From JAAYOS01 sp050950785 (GTDB lineage: Bacteria > Bacillota > Clostridia > Oscillospirales > JAAYOS01): a stretch of 64,000 nucleotides of DNA. The stretch is from positions 1-64,000 of the forward strand of contig JBMNIG010000007.1 of the NCBI GenBank assembly GCA_050950785.1, given 5' to 3'. The notes under the pieces are model-generated. The model was not told the DNA's origin. It did no database searches and saw only the letters and a list, made by a program, of their open reading frames with translations. Positions 28,331-38,041 of the stretch are shown here, piece by piece (within the stretch, counting starts at the first letter, position 1; every line of letters starts with the position of its first letter). Both the position numbers and the translations under genes were made by a program.

Positions 28331-29863
28331 ATGGAGTTGGAACTCAATAAAGAGAGTTACGTTTTTTATGATACCGGCCTGAATGTGACGGGCACCCGCG
28401 AGGAGATGTATGATGCGATTGTGCCGGATGCGCTGCCCGACATACTGAGGATCGTTGAAAGCCACGGCGTTGCAATGATTAACTCAAGGGAGATTCGCGA
28501 TGGCCGACTTACGGTGACGGGCGTCGTGCGTGCAAGTGTGATATATGTTCCGGAGACCGGGGAGGGACTTGAACACTTAGCGCTGACAATCCCGTTTACC
28601 AATGTATTCGATGTGCAGGCTGAGCGAGGCGGTGTACTGCTCTGCAACGCTGAAGTACAGACGATCGACAGCCGGACTATCAATCCCAGAAAAATCCTCG
28701 TGCGAACTACGGTTCGTATTTGTGTCCGCTCCATGGAACAGAGGAGTTTCTCCCTTTGCGTGGGTGTAAACGCCAAGGGCCGGGAGGATGTTCAGCTTTT
28801 GAAGCAGAGCTATCTAGCAAAACTGCCATGCGCCGTTAAGACAAAATCATTCAATGTCAACGATGAGCTTGAAATGCCTTCATCAAAGCCAACAGCTACC
28901 GAAATCCTAAAATGGAATTGTAAGGCAACGGCCGGAGAATACAACATCATTGGCAGAAAAGTCGTTTTTAAGGGTATGCTTGCCATAAGGCTTCTGTGTA
29001 AAGGCCGCTCAGTATCGGATGAGGTTTTTGACACAACGGTCGAGCTGCCATTTTCTCAAATAATCGAGGCGGAAGGGCTTGAAGAAAGCGCGGAATGCTC
29101 AATTGACTTGCAGCTAGAGGACATCACAGTAGCACTCAGCGAAGAATCGGGTGGTAGATTACTGTCCATCAATGCGTCTATCGAAGCACAGCTGTCGGCT
29201 TATGCCCCCAAACGGCTCGAGACGATCGCCGATCTATACAGCACTTCTATGAAGAGCTCAGTGGATGTACGTCCCTATGCATTTACAGAGTTGGTGGATA
29301 TTACAACAAAGAGACAAACTATTCGCGACACGGTGGAAACGGACACTCCGGTACGATATGTGCTTGATATGGAGATCCTTTTTGACGATGTCTCACTTTC
29401 CCGAGAGGGGAATATGCTTCGGGCAGATATAAACGCAGATGTAAATGTCCTGTATGTGGCAGAAGACGGCGGTACATTCCACGCTTCACGTAGACTGCCT
29501 ATCGCAGTCAGAACAGAGGCTCCCGAGGGATGTGACTTCAGAGTGCGGGTCACGCCGGCGGCAGAGGCTTTTAGCGCGGCAGCGGTAAGCGGAGCGGAAA
29601 TTAGGTTTGACGCTTGCTTTGATATGGAGATCACACTCAGAAGGAACATTTTTGCTGTTCACTCCGCTAAATTTGAGGAGTACGGAGAGGATGCACCTGT
29701 AAGGCCGTCAGTCGTTCTCAAATACCCAAATAGGGGTGAAAGTCTTTGGTCGATGGCAAAGAGGTACAACGCAACTGTAGACGATATTCGCGCCGCAAAC
29801 GGGCTTGATCGGGACGACGTTCCCGACCCGAATGAGCTGCTGCTAATTCCGAAACGGAGATAA
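28331..29863 (+). CDS. sipL: SpoIVA-interacting protein SipL (DUF3794 repeats plus LysM)
   Basis: This 510-residue protein starts MELELNKESYVFYDTGLNVTGTREE at ATG 28331 behind GGGAGGAG; an upstream in-frame extension lacks a site and overlaps the spoVM terminator. Three DUF3794-type repeats span residues 1 to about 440. A C-terminal LysM domain (YPNRGESLWSMAKRYNATVDDIRAANGL) follows. SipL is the clostridial counterpart of SpoVID that binds SpoIVA through LysM to tether the coat to the forespore. spoIVA follows after 13 bases. Confidence 0.92.
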   Translation: MELELNKESYVFYDTGLNVTGTREEMYDAIVPDALPDILRIVESHGVAMINSREIRDGRLTVTGVVRASVIYVPETGEGLEHLALTIPFTNVFDVQAERGGVLLCNAEVQTIDSRTINPRKILVRTTVRICVRSMEQRSFSLCVGVNAKGREDVQLLKQSYLAKLPCAVKTKSFNVNDELEMPSSKPTATEILKWNCKATAGEYNIIGRKVVFKGMLAIRLLCKGRSVSDEVFDTTVELPFSQIIEAEGLEESAECSIDLQLEDITVALSEESGGRLLSINASIEAQLSAYAPKRLETIADLYSTSMKSSVDVRPYAFTELVDITTKRQTIRDTVETDTPVRYVLDMEILFDDVSLSREGNMLRADINADVNVLYVAEDGGTFHASRRLPIAVRTEAPEGCDFRVRVTPAAEAFSAAAVSGAEIRFDACFDMEITLRRNIFAVHSAKFEEYGEDAPVRPSVVLKYPNRGESLWSMAKRYNATVDDIRAANGLDRDDVPDPNELLLIPKRR

Positions 29864-29876
29864 GGGGGAATAGGTC

Positions 29877-31355
29877 GTGGATAACCGCACAATTTATGAG
29901 GATATTGCGCAGCGGACGGACGGCGACATCTATATTGGCGTAGTGGGGCCGGTGCGCACCGGAAAATCGACGTTCATCAAACGATTTATGGAGACGATGG
30001 TGATTCCGCGAATCGACAATGTATATATGCGTCAGCGGGCACACGACGAGCTCCCGCAAAGCGGGTCAGGAAGAACCATCATGACAGCTGAACCGAAGTT
30101 TGTGCCCGAGGACGCTGTGGAGATAACCTTTGCCGGTGGAGAAAACCTCAGCGTAAGGCTTATCGACTGTGTTGGATATATGGTCGACGGCGCGATCGGC
30201 CAGTTTGAGGGAGATCTTCCTCGCATGGTCAGAACACCTTGGTTAGAGCATGAAATCCCGCTGATGGAAGCCGCAGAGATTGGGACACGAAAGGTAATAG
30301 CGGAGCATTCCACTATTGGTATCGTCGTCACAACTGACGGGTCAATTACAGATATACCAAGAGAAGACTACATTGAACCCGAGGGAAGAGTTATTAGTGA
30401 GCTGCAGGAACTTGGAAAACCGTTCCTGGTTCTTGTAAACTCCGCTTATCCCGACTCGCCGCGGGCACTCGCTGTCGCAGATGAGATCAGAGAAAAATAC
30501 GATGTGACTTGCATGACTGCAAACTGTCTGACGATTGAGGAGGAAGATGTTGAAAACATCATAAGAGGAGTTCTGTTGGAGTTTCCAGTCAGAGAGCTTG
30601 GTCTCTTCCTTCCGGCGTGGGTCGAAGCTCTTGATGAGTCGCATCCGATCAAAAAGGAACTCTATGAGGCTATGCTTCAGGGCGCGAAGGGCATGCGGAG
30701 AGTGCGTGACGTGGGCAGCGCAGTTGAGGCTATGAGAGCCTGCGACACTATCAGAGGGGTAAGAGTTAGTGGCATAGACATGGGCGCCGGAATTGCTGTA
30801 GCTTCGGTAGAGCTTCCAAGGGAGCTCTTCTATAGAACCCTTGCAGAACAGTCAGGCTTTACAGTCACTGATGATGGCGATCTGATGAGCCTCCTTTGCA
30901 GCCTTGCGAGAGTTAAGAAGGAGTATGATAAGGTAGAAAAGGCTCTTGATGAGGTCAGAAGAGAGGGGTACGGCATCGTTATGCCGACAGCGGATGAGCT
31001 TAAGCTCGAGGAACCGGAGATTGTCAGGCAAGGAGGCCGTTACGGTGTAAGACTTAGGGCAAGCGCCCCTTCGGTGCATTTGTTGAGGGCGGATATTACT
31101 ACCGAGGTATCTCCGATCGTCGGCAGCGAAAAGCAGTCGGAGGACCTGATAAGATACCTTCTCAGTGAATTTGAGGAAAGTCCGGCCAAGATCTGGCAAT
31201 CTAACATATTTGGTAAGTCGCTCAACGACCTTGTAAGTGAGGGTTTGCAGAGTAAGCTGAAAAGGATGCCTGATGACGCACGCCATAAGTTGCGGGAAAC
31301 CCTGCAGCGTATTATAAACGACGGAAGTGGCGGCTTGATTTGCATAATTTTGTAA
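29877..31355 (+). CDS. spoIVA: Stage IV sporulation protein A
   Basis: This 492-residue coat morphogenetic ATPase has the Walker A motif GPVRTGKSTFIKRFME (about 24-39), NVYMRQRAHDELPQSGSGRTIMT, and DCVGYMVDGA as the Walker B-like region. The C-terminal SpoIVA domain ends SGGLICIIL. SpoIVA polymerises into the basement layer of the spore coat after ATP hydrolysis, anchored by SpoVM. The start is GTG 29877 with GGGGGAATAGG. It is transcribed with sipL. Confidence 0.97.
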   Translation: MDNRTIYEDIAQRTDGDIYIGVVGPVRTGKSTFIKRFMETMVIPRIDNVYMRQRAHDELPQSGSGRTIMTAEPKFVPEDAVEITFAGGENLSVRLIDCVGYMVDGAIGQFEGDLPRMVRTPWLEHEIPLMEAAEIGTRKVIAEHSTIGIVVTTDGSITDIPREDYIEPEGRVISELQELGKPFLVLVNSAYPDSPRALAVADEIREKYDVTCMTANCLTIEEEDVENIIRGVLLEFPVRELGLFLPAWVEALDESHPIKKELYEAMLQGAKGMRRVRDVGSAVEAMRACDTIRGVRVSGIDMGAGIAVASVELPRELFYRTLAEQSGFTVTDDGDLMSLLCSLARVKKEYDKVEKALDEVRREGYGIVMPTADELKLEEPEIVRQGGRYGVRLRASAPSVHLLRADITTEVSPIVGSEKQSEDLIRYLLSEFEESPAKIWQSNIFGKSLNDLVSEGLQSKLKRMPDDARHKLRETLQRIINDGSGGLICIIL

Positions 31356-31661
31356 ATACATAATGGGTTTATCCATATAACGAGGCTGTATCACTATCAA
31401 CTAGTGGGATGGCCTCTCTTTTGTGTTTAAAACATCAAATTAAGAAAGGATGTAGAAGGTTGGGATTAGTGGATTGTCCTAATAGCTAGTCCGATACAAA
31501 CTGCTTTTCTTCGATTATTTTGATACAGTTCCTTAAATATTCTGACATTGTTTTGACCGGATATAAAATGATAAGCTGAACTTAGCAAAAGTATACAATA
31601 CCTAATTTGTAAACCATTATACAAATGTGTATTTTAATAAAACATCAAAGGAGATCTGCTT
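31356..31661 (+). other. Intergenic region between spoIVA and the glycyl radical enzyme
   Basis: The first part holds the spoIVA terminator. I see no gene and no confident promoter in the remainder up to the AAAGGAGA ribosome site at about 31650. Confidence 0.4.
31382..31423 (+). terminator. Terminator of sipL-spoIVA
   Basis: GAGGCTGTATCACTA pairs with TAGTGGGATGGCCTC over TCAAC with one mismatch and a few G-T pairs, followed by TCTTTTG. Confidence 0.75.
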
Positions 31662-34076
31662 ATGGAAAACCGTATAGCTAAGATAAAAGCCCAAGTAGAA
31701 GCCTTAATGGACGCAGGTGTTAGGAAAACCACCTTTTACCCGCTTATTGCGGAGTCGTTGACTGAGACTGGAGACTTGCCGACACAAATACGACGCGCCA
31801 AAGCAATGGAATACTTACTTGACAAAGTTAAGCTTGAGGTATTCCCATATGAGCTGTTGGGAGGATCGATACTGGGAATGTGGCCTGTCGATCCGGTCCA
31901 ACCGAAATACGAAGACTTACTTGTTCAAGCTGAGCAATTTGTGGAAGAATACATGAATCCTCCTGAAGACTCTGGAGAACCGACATATTTCTACGGTAGA
32001 AGGCGCAGGCCATACACACCTGCCATCGGAACAGCACCTATGATGAAATCGCGTTTTGCACTGATGGCGCGCGACCACTATGACGCAAACGTCGATTATC
32101 TGACCTTGCAGAAACTTATTAAAGAAATGCAGGCTAAATATGCGGATGACGACCGCGTTGAAGACTATGAAATCGCTAAAGTGCTTGAAAACAGATTCCA
32201 GTACGACTATGGCGAGGACGTGATGGAAAAGGTTCTCGGCTTACCTTGGACCGCCGCAAATCATCTAAATCTCAACTATGACAGGGCTATCAATACCGGA
32301 TACGGTGCCGTGCTTGAACAGATAAACGGATATCTGGAAGAGAACAAAGACGATCCGGAAAAACAGGAATTCTACAATGCTTGCAAGATCGTCATTGAAG
32401 CTGCAATTCGCTACATGAAGAGATACGCCAGGGCGTACGCTGATGCAGCTGAGACAGAGCCCGACGCAGAACGTGCCGAGGAGCTCCGTGAGATTGCTTC
32501 GATCATCGACAAGGTGTCGACCGAGAAACCGGAAACTTTCCGTGAGGCCATTCAACTTGTGTGGTTGACTCATTTGATTGCTAATACAGGGCTTGGATCC
32601 GCACTCAGCTTTGCTAAGTTCGACCAGTATATGTACCCGTTCTATAAGCGCGACATTGAACTTGGACGCATCACGTTCGAACAGGCGCGGGATCTAGTAT
32701 GTATGCTGTACTTAAAATGCAATGAGCCTAAAATGCGTACCGTGCAGAGCATGGCACTTGGCGGCCTGAATGCTAAAGGCGAAAGCACCGCAAATGAGTT
32801 CACAAAGGTTTGCCTTGCTGCTGCCAGAGTAACAAAACTGCCCTATCCAAACATTTCTCTTCAGGTTTCACCTAAAAAATCCCCCGATTGGGTCATGGAC
32901 GAAGCAATGGAGACCATCAAGCTGGGCTTCGGTATGCCGCAACTTGTCAACGCGGACTCGTGGATGAAGGCCTTCCTCGACCTTGGGCACACACCGGAGA
33001 ACGCGTGTAACTTTTACAACATGGGGTGTGTCGAGACACTGATTGCCGACGGCTGTGCAGGATGGCTTATCGTACCTAATGGTTTTATCTCCTACTCGCA
33101 ACTCTTGGAGGAAATCCTTGAAGAATACAAGGCAGGTAAGATAGATATCAAGTCGTTTGACGAGTTAGTGGAGCTCATGATCGATCGAATCAAGCTTGCT
33201 GTCAGTCAGCGTAAGGTGCCGGCAGATTATCAGTTTATGAATCTGCGTGGATACGACCCGTTCGGTTCCGTTTGGATCGACGGTTGCCTTGAAAAGGGTA
33301 AAGACATGTTCCATGGTGGACCAGCCGTTCCGGGCCATATACCGATCACCGGCTGCGGTCTTGCTAACGCTGCGGATTCTCTTGCAACGATCAAGACGCT
33401 TGTGTTTGATTCCAAAAAATATACTTTGGATCAGCTTATCGAAATCGTTCGCAACAATTACGATGGACATGAAACTCTGCGTCAATACATCAAGAGCAAT
33501 ATTCCACACTACGGCAATGGCATTGATTGGATCGATGAGATCGCCGCAAGAATGTTCAATACATTTACTTCAGAGGTTGACGCACTCAATGACGGAACGC
33601 TCAAAGAGAAGTATGTAAACAGCTTTTTCAGTTATACACAGGCGACGAGTTTAGGCGAGGTTACAGGGGCCACACTCGATGGGCGAAAGAAAGGTCAGCC
33701 AATCAGTGACGGATTAGGACCGGTTCAAGGTCATGACACAAAGGGTCCGACCAGCCTGTTAAACAGCCTGCTGACTTTGGACTATAAGTATCTGAATGGA
33801 GCGCTTGCGACAAATCTTAAAGTTACAGCATCTCTGTTCAGTACCAAGGGTGGCATAGCAGCACTCAAGAGTTTGCTCATGACCTACCTTGAGCAGGGTG
33901 GACCGCAGATACAGATCAACTTTGTCAAACCTGAGGAGCTTATAGACGCGAAAGTAAATCCATACGCTCATCGCAACTTAGTAGTGCGTATTGCAGGGTT
34001 CTGCGAGTATTTTATCTATCTCGACGATAAAATGCAGGATGAAATCATTTCACGTACTGCTTATGCAACTGTATAG
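31662..34076 (+). CDS. Glycyl radical enzyme of unassigned substrate (PFL/diol-dehydratase superfamily)
   Basis: The 804-residue protein has the thiyl cysteine and a following glutamate in NMGCVETL (Cys456, Glu458), the Cys-X-Glu arrangement of the eliminase/dehydratase and lyase branches; pyruvate formate-lyase has Cys-Cys instead. The C-terminal glycyl loop reads VVRIAGFCEYF with Gly779, where the common form is RVAGYSA. Conserved GHIPITGCGLANAADSLATIK and GATLDGRKKGQP-SDG also fit. No radical-SAM activating enzyme lies nearby, so activation must come from elsewhere. A truncated aldose epimerase and an AraC regulator follow, hinting at a sugar-related role. The substrate cannot be read from sequence. 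Confidence 0.9.
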   Translation: MENRIAKIKAQVEALMDAGVRKTTFYPLIAESLTETGDLPTQIRRAKAMEYLLDKVKLEVFPYELLGGSILGMWPVDPVQPKYEDLLVQAEQFVEEYMNPPEDSGEPTYFYGRRRRPYTPAIGTAPMMKSRFALMARDHYDANVDYLTLQKLIKEMQAKYADDDRVEDYEIAKVLENRFQYDYGEDVMEKVLGLPWTAANHLNLNYDRAINTGYGAVLEQINGYLEENKDDPEKQEFYNACKIVIEAAIRYMKRYARAYADAAETEPDAERAEELREIASIIDKVSTEKPETFREAIQLVWLTHLIANTGLGSALSFAKFDQYMYPFYKRDIELGRITFEQARDLVCMLYLKCNEPKMRTVQSMALGGLNAKGESTANEFTKVCLAAARVTKLPYPNISLQVSPKKSPDWVMDEAMETIKLGFGMPQLVNADSWMKAFLDLGHTPENACNFYNMGCVETLIADGCAGWLIVPNGFISYSQLLEEILEEYKAGKIDIKSFDELVELMIDRIKLAVSQRKVPADYQFMNLRGYDPFGSVWIDGCLEKGKDMFHGGPAVPGHIPITGCGLANAADSLATIKTLVFDSKKYTLDQLIEIVRNNYDGHETLRQYIKSNIPHYGNGIDWIDEIAARMFNTFTSEVDALNDGTLKEKYVNSFFSYTQATSLGEVTGATLDGRKKGQPISDGLGPVQGHDTKGPTSLLNSLLTLDYKYLNGALATNLKVTASLFSTKGGIAALKSLLMTYLEQGGPQIQINFVKPEELIDAKVNPYAHRNLVVRIAGFCEYFIYLDDKMQDEIISRTAYATV

Positions 34077-34120
34077 CGACCAGTCACACCTTACACAGTT
34101 ATTAAAAAGAGGAGAGTCGT

Positions 34121-34492
34121 ATGAGCGAAAAGATAATGTACGGTACATTGAAAGACGGCAGGCCGGTCTCGCTGTACCGTCTGAAAAACAAGGTTGGAGC
34201 CGAAGTAGAGATACTTGAACTCGGGGCAATTATAAAATCCATCAAAGTTCCGGGGCGCGATGGAAAACTTGTTGATATCGTGATGGGCTATGATACCCTC
34301 GACGACCAACTCAATAGTAGGGGTTGGAATTGCGGCGTCATGGGCCGCGTCATCAACCGGATAGGTGCCGGGAAAATCTGGATAGAAGGAAAATTATATC
34401 AGCTGCCACTCCCGGAATGGGGAGGTAAAAAAGCACCGTTTGTGCAAATGACAAAAGTCTTCATTTGTGATAAAGTAGAAATTGCAAAATAG
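34121..34492 (+). pseudogene. Aldose 1-epimerase (galactose mutarotase) N-terminal remnant
   Basis: The first 95 or so residues follow the GalM family: LYRLKNKVGAEVEILELGAIIKSIKVPGRDGK, VMGYDTLDD and the GRVINRIGAGKI motif (normally GR-ANRIA). The catalytic histidines and glutamate of the remaining two thirds are absent. After QLPL the sequence becomes unrelated and stops at 123 residues, against about 340 in the family. This looks like an internal deletion. A good ribosome site (AGAGGAG) remains 44 bases after the glycyl radical gene. Confidence 0.75.
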
Positions 34493-34607
34493 ATCATATA
34501 TAGAACAATAATGAGCTTCGTTATTAAAAAGTAACATATATGTCTACTGGTTCAAAAAGGGTTATTGCCTGCAACCAAGCGGTCAAGAAAAGGGGGCCTG
34601 AGGTAAT

Positions 34608-35681
34608 ATGAAATTATCTGAACTTGACGAGTATTTGGCTGAACTTACCCCAAATGAATTGCTCAGTAAGGAAAGATATGACAAAAGCAAAATCATAGAG
34701 ACGCAACTGAACACCCTCGAAAAACCCGAAAAACCTTTAGTGTATTACTATATTATAGATGATAATCTAAGTGTACAAATCAATAACAGCCCACCACATG
34801 TTAAAAACGAGGTATTACAGAGGAAGACGCCACCATCTTTTCATGCGGGAATGAAAGGTGTAGAGAGATGGCTGTGCATACAAAAACATGCACGATTTAT
34901 TCATCATTATGATCATATGCATACATACTTCGAGATAAATTACATGTACTCCGGCAGCTGTGTAAATTTGGTCGATGGACATGAAATCAAAATGGAAGCC
35001 GGGGATTTCGTGTTTATGAAACCCGGTAGTGTGCACAGTATACAATGGACGAGTGAAAAAGATATTTTGGTCAATATCATACTCATGCCACATGCTGCCA
35101 GTGCGATACTGGACAAAACACTCATAGGAGCAAATGACCTATCATCCTTCCTTATTGAAGCATTGTTCAGCGATACGACAAGACCAAACCACTTGTTTCT
35201 AAAAATGAGGAACACTGAGTCTATCCAGGATGCCATGGCAAGGTTGATGTGTGAGTATTTCGACCCGGATATCGTCGCTGCTGAAGTGCTTGCTGAAAGC
35301 TATCTGCGGACTGTTTTCGCACTTTTGTGGCGGGAGAGCACACTTTACCCCGAAAAAGCAGTTTACGCAAAAAAACCTAATTCAATGGTTGCTGAAATAA
35401 TCAGCTATATACATGAGAACTGTGTCGACTGCACACGCTACTCCGTCGCGGAGCACATTGGTTACAACAGCAACTACATTAGTAGCCTGCTTGGCGAGCA
35501 TACCGGTAAGAGCTTTGTCAATTTACGCAATGGGTTTCGAATGGAACGAGCCGAAAAGCTTTTGTCCTCATCGGACATACCTGTAAGAGAAGTGGCTGAG
35601 CAGTGCGGTTTTACCAATATTACGCAGTTCTATAAGGTTTACCGTGAATATTTCGGGAGGCTTCCACGAAAGGAGAACTAA
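34608..35681 (+). CDS. AraC-family transcriptional regulator with cupin sensor
   Basis: The 357-residue protein has an N-terminal cupin-like domain (HYDHMHTYFEINYMYSG, then EAGDFVFMKPGSVHSI) at about 100-150. A C-terminal double helix-turn-helix, from about 262, includes YSVAEHIGYNSNYISSLLGEHTG and PVREVAEQCGFTNITQFYKVYREYFG. Such regulators usually respond to a sugar and activate a neighbouring operon; the glycyl radical gene upstream is the obvious candidate. The terminator at 35696 closes the unit. Confidence 0.92.
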   Translation: MKLSELDEYLAELTPNELLSKERYDKSKIIETQLNTLEKPEKPLVYYYIIDDNLSVQINNSPPHVKNEVLQRKTPPSFHAGMKGVERWLCIQKHARFIHHYDHMHTYFEINYMYSGSCVNLVDGHEIKMEAGDFVFMKPGSVHSIQWTSEKDILVNIILMPHAASAILDKTLIGANDLSSFLIEALFSDTTRPNHLFLKMRNTESIQDAMARLMCEYFDPDIVAAEVLAESYLRTVFALLWRESTLYPEKAVYAKKPNSMVAEIISYIHENCVDCTRYSVAEHIGYNSNYISSLLGEHTGKSFVNLRNGFRMERAEKLLSSSDIPVREVAEQCGFTNITQFYKVYREYFGRLPRKEN

Positions 35682-35695
35682 AATTAGCCATATAA

Positions 35696-35719
35696 AAAGG
35701 GAGGAGAAATCCTCCCTTT
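35696..35719 (+). terminator. Terminator after the AraC gene
   Basis: AAAGGGAGGA and TCCTCCCTTT form a perfect 10-bp stem over GAAA, so the hairpin has a tetraloop and a short T tract. Confidence 0.85.
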
Positions 35720-35909
35720 AAACTTTCAGAATATAAAAGCAAAAAAAAGAAAGAATGCGATATAGCGAAGATTATTGATGTAAATGGTCCTTACAGCAAA
35801 AAGAGGGACAAACCAGACTTTCCTGGCTCCAAATTGAGTATTGTAGAAAAATTACGAGGGTGCTATAATTTATTTTATATCATTATGTATATCGAAAGGT
35901 GATGGTTTC

Positions 35910-37238
35910 TTGTCTAGTGACGGTTTACCCGGTCAGTTGTTGCTTCAGGCAGTACTAATACTTCTGAATGCGATTTTCGCCAGCGCTGAGATTGCTGTTA
36001 TATCTCTAAATGATATAGCACTTAAGCAATCCGCTGATTTGGGTAACAAAAAGGCCGTAAGGCTCGTAAAGCTTACCGAGCAGCCCTCGAGATTTCTGGC
36101 TACGATACAGATCGGAATCACTATGGCCGGTTTTCTTGGAAGTGCGTTTGCTGCTGACAATTTTTCCGATTATCTTGTCAACTTAGCTGTAAACGCCGGT
36201 GTTGGGTTATCTCCCAAGGTGTTGAATACAATATCGGTTATTGTTATAACATTGCTGTTGGCATTTATTACTCTCGTATTAGGAGAGCTCGTGCCGAAGC
36301 GCATAGCGATGAAAAAATCAGAGACTCTTGCCATGGCGCTTTCAGGCTTTATATATTTTATTTCGAAAATAGCAGGGCCGATTGTGTCTCTTCTTACTTC
36401 CACAACCAATGTTTTGTTGAGATTGTTTGGTATTGATCCCAACGACAACAAGGAGGAAGTAACGGAAGAGGAAATTTTGATGATGGTTGGGGCAGGTACA
36501 GAGAGTGGTGCGATCGACCTGCAGGAAAAGGCGATGATCGAGAATATTTTTGCCTTTGACGACACTATTGCTGCTGACATCATGACACACCGTACCGATT
36601 TGCACATTCTCTGGAAATCAGACACACTTGAGGAGTGGGAGAGAACTTTCCAAAACTCCAATCACTCAAGGCTTCCGGTTTGCGACAACGATATAGACGA
36701 TGTTATTGGTATAATGAATCTCAAGGATTTCTACACAGCTGTACGTAAGGGCATCAACGATGTAGAAGAACTTTGCACACTTATCAAGCCCGCCTATTTT
36801 GTCCCCGAAACAGTCAAAATCGACCTTCTGTTTAGAAACATGCAGCGCACCAAAAATCATTTCTCAGTAGTTGTAGACGACTACGGTGGTGTAAGTGGTA
36901 TTATCACAATGAGTGACATACTCACCGAAATCGTAGGTGATATCGGTGACGATCCGGACAAGGATTCACTCGATGTCATAACCCTTGGGGAGAACAAGTG
37001 GCGAGTGCGGGGAATTACACCGATTGAGGATCTTACCCAGATTCCTTTTGGAGATCTTGACGATGACTACGAGACGGTGGGTGGACTTGCTTTGGGCTTG
37101 TTGGGGGAATTACCCGATGAGGGCGAAGAAATCCCCGATCTGGAAATCAACGGGCTTATACTGCGGGTGACGGAAATTCGCGGTAGACGTGTGGAATGGG
37201 TTGAAATAACCAACATGCCCGATACGGAGCAAGAATGA
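35910..37238 (+). CDS. CNNM/CorC-type transporter (DUF21, CBS pair, CorC/HlyC domain)
   Basis: The 442-residue protein has an N-terminal DUF21/CNNM membrane domain with four helices to about 165, preceded by the conserved SAEIAVISLNDIALK. A CBS pair follows (VMTHRTD-like IMTHRTDLHIL, SRLPVCDNDIDDVIGIMNLKD, then NHFSVVVDDYGGVSGIITMSD). A C-terminal CorC/HlyC domain is present from about 350. Members export magnesium or sodium; haemolysin is a legacy name. The start is TTG 35910 behind AAAGGTGATGG. A terminator follows. Confidence 0.92.
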   Translation: MSSDGLPGQLLLQAVLILLNAIFASAEIAVISLNDIALKQSADLGNKKAVRLVKLTEQPSRFLATIQIGITMAGFLGSAFAADNFSDYLVNLAVNAGVGLSPKVLNTISVIVITLLLAFITLVLGELVPKRIAMKKSETLAMALSGFIYFISKIAGPIVSLLTSTTNVLLRLFGIDPNDNKEEVTEEEILMMVGAGTESGAIDLQEKAMIENIFAFDDTIAADIMTHRTDLHILWKSDTLEEWERTFQNSNHSRLPVCDNDIDDVIGIMNLKDFYTAVRKGINDVEELCTLIKPAYFVPETVKIDLLFRNMQRTKNHFSVVVDDYGGVSGIITMSDILTEIVGDIGDDPDKDSLDVITLGENKWRVRGITPIEDLTQIPFGDLDDDYETVGGLALGLLGELPDEGEEIPDLEINGLILRVTEIRGRRVEWVEITNMPDTEQE

Positions 37239-37274
37239 AGTTTTAGGTGAAAAATTCATATAGGCATCAAATAA

Positions 37275-37314
37275 ATCCGAACCCCTCTCCAAATGGAAAA
37301 AGGTTCGGATTTTA
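37275..37314 (+). terminator. Terminator of the CNNM/CorC gene
   Basis: ATCCGAACC and GGTTCGGAT form a perfect 9-bp stem with an 18-base loop, followed by TTTT. Confidence 0.82.
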
Positions 37315-37537
37315 ACAGTTTATATTATGGTCGAATTTAGGAGAGCACTTATTCACTTAGCAGGTTAAACATCACCTGGACTTATTGGGCTCGTGTGGTG
37401 GTTTGAAACACATTGCTTTTACTATACTGCTATATCAAGCCTATTGAAACTATAATAATTCTATAGTAGTCATTTTTCGGCAAATATGTACGATCGAGAC
37501 CAAGATGTACAGCTTTTGGGGTCTACTTGTTTTTCTG

Positions 37538-37566
37538 TTGAAAGCTTATTTTGTATGTGATAAAAT
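37538..37566 (+). promoter_or_regulatory. Promoter for the 132-residue membrane protein and mntP
   Basis: TTGAAA (37538) and TAAAAT (37561) are spaced by 17 bases, 60 bases ahead of the first gene. Confidence 0.6.
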
Positions 37567-37625
37567 GAGAAAGTACAATTTATAGAAACCTAAAACTATC
37601 GCTGCTGATAAGTGAGGGTAATAAG

Positions 37626-38024
37626 ATGAAGTGGATGCACTTATTGATCCCCATATTGACCATTGGTGGTCCGATTATGGAAAACCCAGGGCCTTACGAG
37701 TTTGAAGGTTCTCTTCTTGCTGCTTTGCAGTTTGTATTTACACTCATGATAGTGATCGGCAAATTCAAAGCAGTTCGCATTGCAAGCTCATTCTTATCCG
37801 CAATTTTCGGAGGTTCAGCGTTTGTCGTGTACTATATAAACCAGACCTCAGTTGGCAATCCACTATCCTTTGGGCCACTTGCCATTTTTGGGGCGGGTGT
37901 AATATATGGTACTGTTATAGGAGTCTTAATGATTCGGGGAGTTATTCGTCAAAAAAAGCTTCGAAAGGAAGCCGAAGAGAAGTATTCATCAATCCGACCG
38001 GAAGACCGCAGGTTTGATGATTGA
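37626..38024 (+). CDS. Small integral membrane protein of unknown function
   Basis: The 132-residue protein has four hydrophobic segments (about 3-17, 28-46, 55-72, 80-105) and a charged C-terminal tail (RQKKLRKEAEEKYSSIRPEDRRFDD). It is not recognised as a family. It ends 17 bases before mntP, whose ribosome site GGAGGA overlaps its last codons, so the two are one operon. Confidence 0.75.
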   Translation: MKWMHLLIPILTIGGPIMENPGPYEFEGSLLAALQFVFTLMIVIGKFKAVRIASSFLSAIFGGSAFVVYYINQTSVGNPLSFGPLAIFGAGVIYGTVIGVLMIRGVIRQKKLRKEAEEKYSSIRPEDRRFDD

Positions 38025-38041
38025 GGAGGAAGCAATAAAAT

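Larger units (their letters stand above)
37239..37625 (+). other. 387-bp intergenic region before the mntP pair
   Basis: It contains the terminator at 37275, an ACTATA...TATAGT palindrome near 37448-37465, and the promoter at 37538. No gene is seen. Confidence 0.5.
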
